Below are positions 13,254 through 14,740 of a stretch of 14,740 bases of DNA, piece after piece. The notes under the pieces were generated by a model, which was not told where the DNA came from, searched no databases, and saw nothing but the letters and a program-made list of their open reading frames with translations. The position numbers and the translations under genes were made by a program. How positions within the stretch are numbered: the stretch's first letter is position 1; every line of letters starts with the position of its first letter. Origin of the DNA: JBGSWL01 sp041752455 (GTDB taxonomy: Bacteria > Pseudomonadota > Alphaproteobacteria > Rhizobiales > Rhizobiaceae); NCBI GenBank assembly GCA_041752455.1, contig JBGSWL010000131.1, positions 1 through 14,740 of the forward strand, read 5' to 3'.

Positions 13254-14288
13254 ATGAAGGCCATCGTCATCCATGCGGCCAAGGACCTGCGCATCGAGGA
13301 GCGGGAAGCGGAGGTTCCTGCGCCCGGACAGGTGCGCGTATGTCTGTCGGTCGGCGGTATCTGCGGTTCGGACCTGCACTATTTCAACCATGGCGGTTTT
13401 GGCGCAATCCGCCTGCGCGAACCGATGATCCTTGGCCATGAAGTCTCCGGCCTTGTCGAGGCATTGGGGCAGGGGGTCACAGGACTTGCAATTGGTGATC
13501 TGGTAGCCGTCTCGCCGTCACGCCCCTGCGGCCACTGCCAGTATTGCGGCGAGGGGCTGTTCAATCATTGCCTGAACATGCGCTTTTACGGTTCGGCGAT
13601 GCCGTTCCCGCATGTCCAGGGCGCTTTCCGCGAATTGCTGGTTGCCGATGCCAGCCAATGCGTCGTGGCCAATGGTTTGAGCGCTGGCGAGGCCGCGATG
13701 GCCGAACCATTGTCGGTGTGTCTGCATGCGGCCCGGCGCGCCGGAGACCTTGCCGGCAAGCGCGTGCTTGTCACCGGATCGGGACCGATCGGAACGCTGT
13801 GCGTGCTGGCGGCTCGCGATGCAGGCGCTGCCGAAATCGTCGTCACCGATCTGGCCGATGAGCCGTTGTCCTATGCGACAGCGGTTGGAGCGGATCGCGT
13901 GATCAATGTCGCTCGCGATGGTGCGGCGCTTGAAGCCTATTCGGCAGGCAAGGGTACGTTCGACGCGCTGTTTGAATGTTCCGGCGCTGCGCCTGCGCTG
14001 CGCTCTGCGATCGCAGCGCTGCGTCCGCGCGGCGTCATCGTCCAACTCGGCCTTGGCGGCGACATGGAACTGCCGATGATGCAGATCACCGCCAAGGAAC
14101 TGGATTTGCGCGGCTCGTTCCGGTTTCACGAGGAATTTCCCGTTGCAGTCGACAAGATGCGCACCGGCGCCGTCAATGTGAAGCCGCTGATCTCGCACAG
14201 CTTTGCTCTGGACGATGCACTGACGGCGTTCGAAACGGCAGCCGACCGGCTACGGTCGATGAAAGCCCAGATCGTGTTTCACGCCTGA
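13254..14288 (+). CDS. idnD: L-idonate 5-dehydrogenase (zinc alcohol dehydrogenase family)
   Basis: A 344-residue zinc-dependent medium-chain dehydrogenase that oxidises L-idonate to 5-keto-D-gluconate with NAD(P). Catalytic zinc ligands are Cys37 (GGICGSDLHYF), His62 (GHEVSG) and Glu151 (AEPLSV). Structural zinc cysteines are 92, 95, 98 and 106 (PCGHCQYCGEGLFNHC). The cofactor loop GSGPIG is at 175-180. Blocks such as GGICGSDLHY, PSRPCGHCQYC, MRFYGSAMPFPHVQG and LRGSFRF closely follow E. coli IdnD, making this the most specific call in the cluster. The start ATG follows GAGG by five bases and sits 7 bases after the previous stop. The 3' end overlaps a convergent gene by 10 bases (14279-14288), leaving no room for a terminator between them. 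Confidence 0.93.
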   Translation: MKAIVIHAAKDLRIEEREAEVPAPGQVRVCLSVGGICGSDLHYFNHGGFGAIRLREPMILGHEVSGLVEALGQGVTGLAIGDLVAVSPSRPCGHCQYCGEGLFNHCLNMRFYGSAMPFPHVQGAFRELLVADASQCVVANGLSAGEAAMAEPLSVCLHAARRAGDLAGKRVLVTGSGPIGTLCVLAARDAGAAEIVVTDLADEPLSYATAVGADRVINVARDGAALEAYSAGKGTFDALFECSGAAPALRSAIAALRPRGVIVQLGLGGDMELPMMQITAKELDLRGSFRFHEEFPVAVDKMRTGAVNVKPLISHSFALDDALTAFETAADRLRSMKAQIVFHA

Positions 14289-14740
14289 CCGGGTTCCGGC
14301 GCACCGATCATTTCCAGCCACAGATAATAGGCGGCGTGATCGAGTTCGCCGCCGCCTTGGCCATCGACCAGATCGGTAAAGGCCGCGGTCACGGTGCGAG
14401 CCAGGGGAAGCTCCAGACCGGCGCTGTCGCGCACGGCTAGCGCATTGCGCAGGTCTTTCAGTTGCGACCAGCTTTTGCCGCCCGGAGCAAAATCACGCGC
14501 GCACATGCGCTGACCGTGCAGTTCCAGGATCCGGCTCTCGGCAAAGCCGCCACGCAGCGCCTCGCGCACCTTGGAGGGATGGCAGCCCGCACTTTCCGCC
14601 AGCTTGAAGGCCTCCGCCACGGCGCCGATGGTCGTTGCGACAATCAGCTGGTTGGCTAGCTTGACGGTCTGGCCCGCACCCGATGGCCCGACATGGGTGA
14701 CGCGGCCCATGGCCTCGAAGGCCGGGCGTGCCAGGTCGAC
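14279..14740 (-). CDS. 3-hydroxyisobutyrate dehydrogenase-like reductase, second copy (3' part only)
   Basis: The C-terminal 153 residues of a beta-hydroxyacid dehydrogenase; the start and the Rossmann domain lie beyond the right edge. The visible part starts VDLARPAFEAMGRVTHVGPSG. It contains the catalytic lysine in GAGQTVKLANQ and the all-helical C-terminal domain (AVAEAFKLAESAG..., RILELHGQRM, KDLRNAL). It is related to the reductase at 10062-10949 but clearly diverged, so it is not a recent duplication. Likely substrates are short hydroxyacids such as tartronate semialdehyde or 3-hydroxyisobutyrate. It is convergent with the idonate dehydrogenase gene and overlaps its last 10 bases. Confidence 0.85.
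   Translation of the reverse strand, partial: VDLARPAFEAMGRVTHVGPSGAGQTVKLANQLIVATTIGAVAEAFKLAESAGCHPSKVREALRGGFAESRILELHGQRMCARDFAPGGKSWSQLKDLRNALAVRDSAGLELPLARTVTAAFTDLVDGQGGGELDHAAYYLWLEMIGAPEPGQA

Overview
The window is GC-rich (roughly 60% or more by eye), densely packed and built from short overlapping operons. Codon use favours G/C at third positions, the ribosome-binding sites are AGGAGG-like, and the families present (DevBCA-type exporter, sugar ABC importer, GntR-like LacI regulators, eukaryote-style cytochrome b561, hydroxyisobutyrate-dehydrogenase-like reductases) suggest an alphaproteobacterium, probably of the Rhizobiales. This placement is inference; there is no rRNA or other marker to fix it. 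I see no tRNA, rRNA, CRISPR array, insertion sequence or phage gene.

Layout. (1) 1-2370, plus strand: the end of an exporter operon with a membrane fusion protein (5' part outside the window), an FtsX-type permease and an ABC ATPase, each overlapping the next by 1-4 bases. (2) 2482-4553, minus strand: two tandem LacI-family regulators joined by an ATGA overlap. (3) 4672-9718, plus strand: a complete carbohydrate ABC importer operon (ATPase, periplasmic binding protein, two permeases) ending with a b561-type cytochrome. (4) 9730-12204, minus strand: an operon coding for a gluconate 5-dehydrogenase-like SDR, gluconokinase, a 3-hydroxyisobutyrate-dehydrogenase-like reductase and a small ferredoxin-fold-like protein, all translationally coupled. 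(5) 12293-14288, plus strand: a D-2-hydroxyacid dehydrogenase and L-idonate 5-dehydrogenase. (6) 14279-14740, minus strand: the 3' part of a second 3-hydroxyisobutyrate-dehydrogenase-like gene.

How it fits together. Regions 2-5 look like one regulon for taking up and using L-idonate, ketogluconates or gluconate. Idonate would be oxidised to 5-ketogluconate, reduced to D-gluconate and phosphorylated to 6-phosphogluconate, which would feed central metabolism (its Entner-Doudoroff or pentose phosphate enzymes are not in the window). The best evidence for a shared circuit is a perfect 14-base palindrome, TGTTATCGATAACA, found once in each of the two divergent promoter regions (4632-4645 and 12252-12265), 7.6 kb apart. 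It resembles the sites of E. coli GntR/IdnR, the LacI-family regulators of gluconate/idonate genes, and the two encoded LacI proteins look GntR-like. A second, different 16-base palindrome, ACGTTAGCGCTAACGT (4570-4585), sits just before the first regulator gene.

The less ordinary points are an ABC importer where enterobacterial idonate/gluconate clusters use a GntP-family permease, two regulators with two operator types in one promoter region, a b561 cytochrome closing the importer operon, and a reductase plus a small protein of unknown role coupled to gluconokinase. None of these is proven novel from sequence alone.
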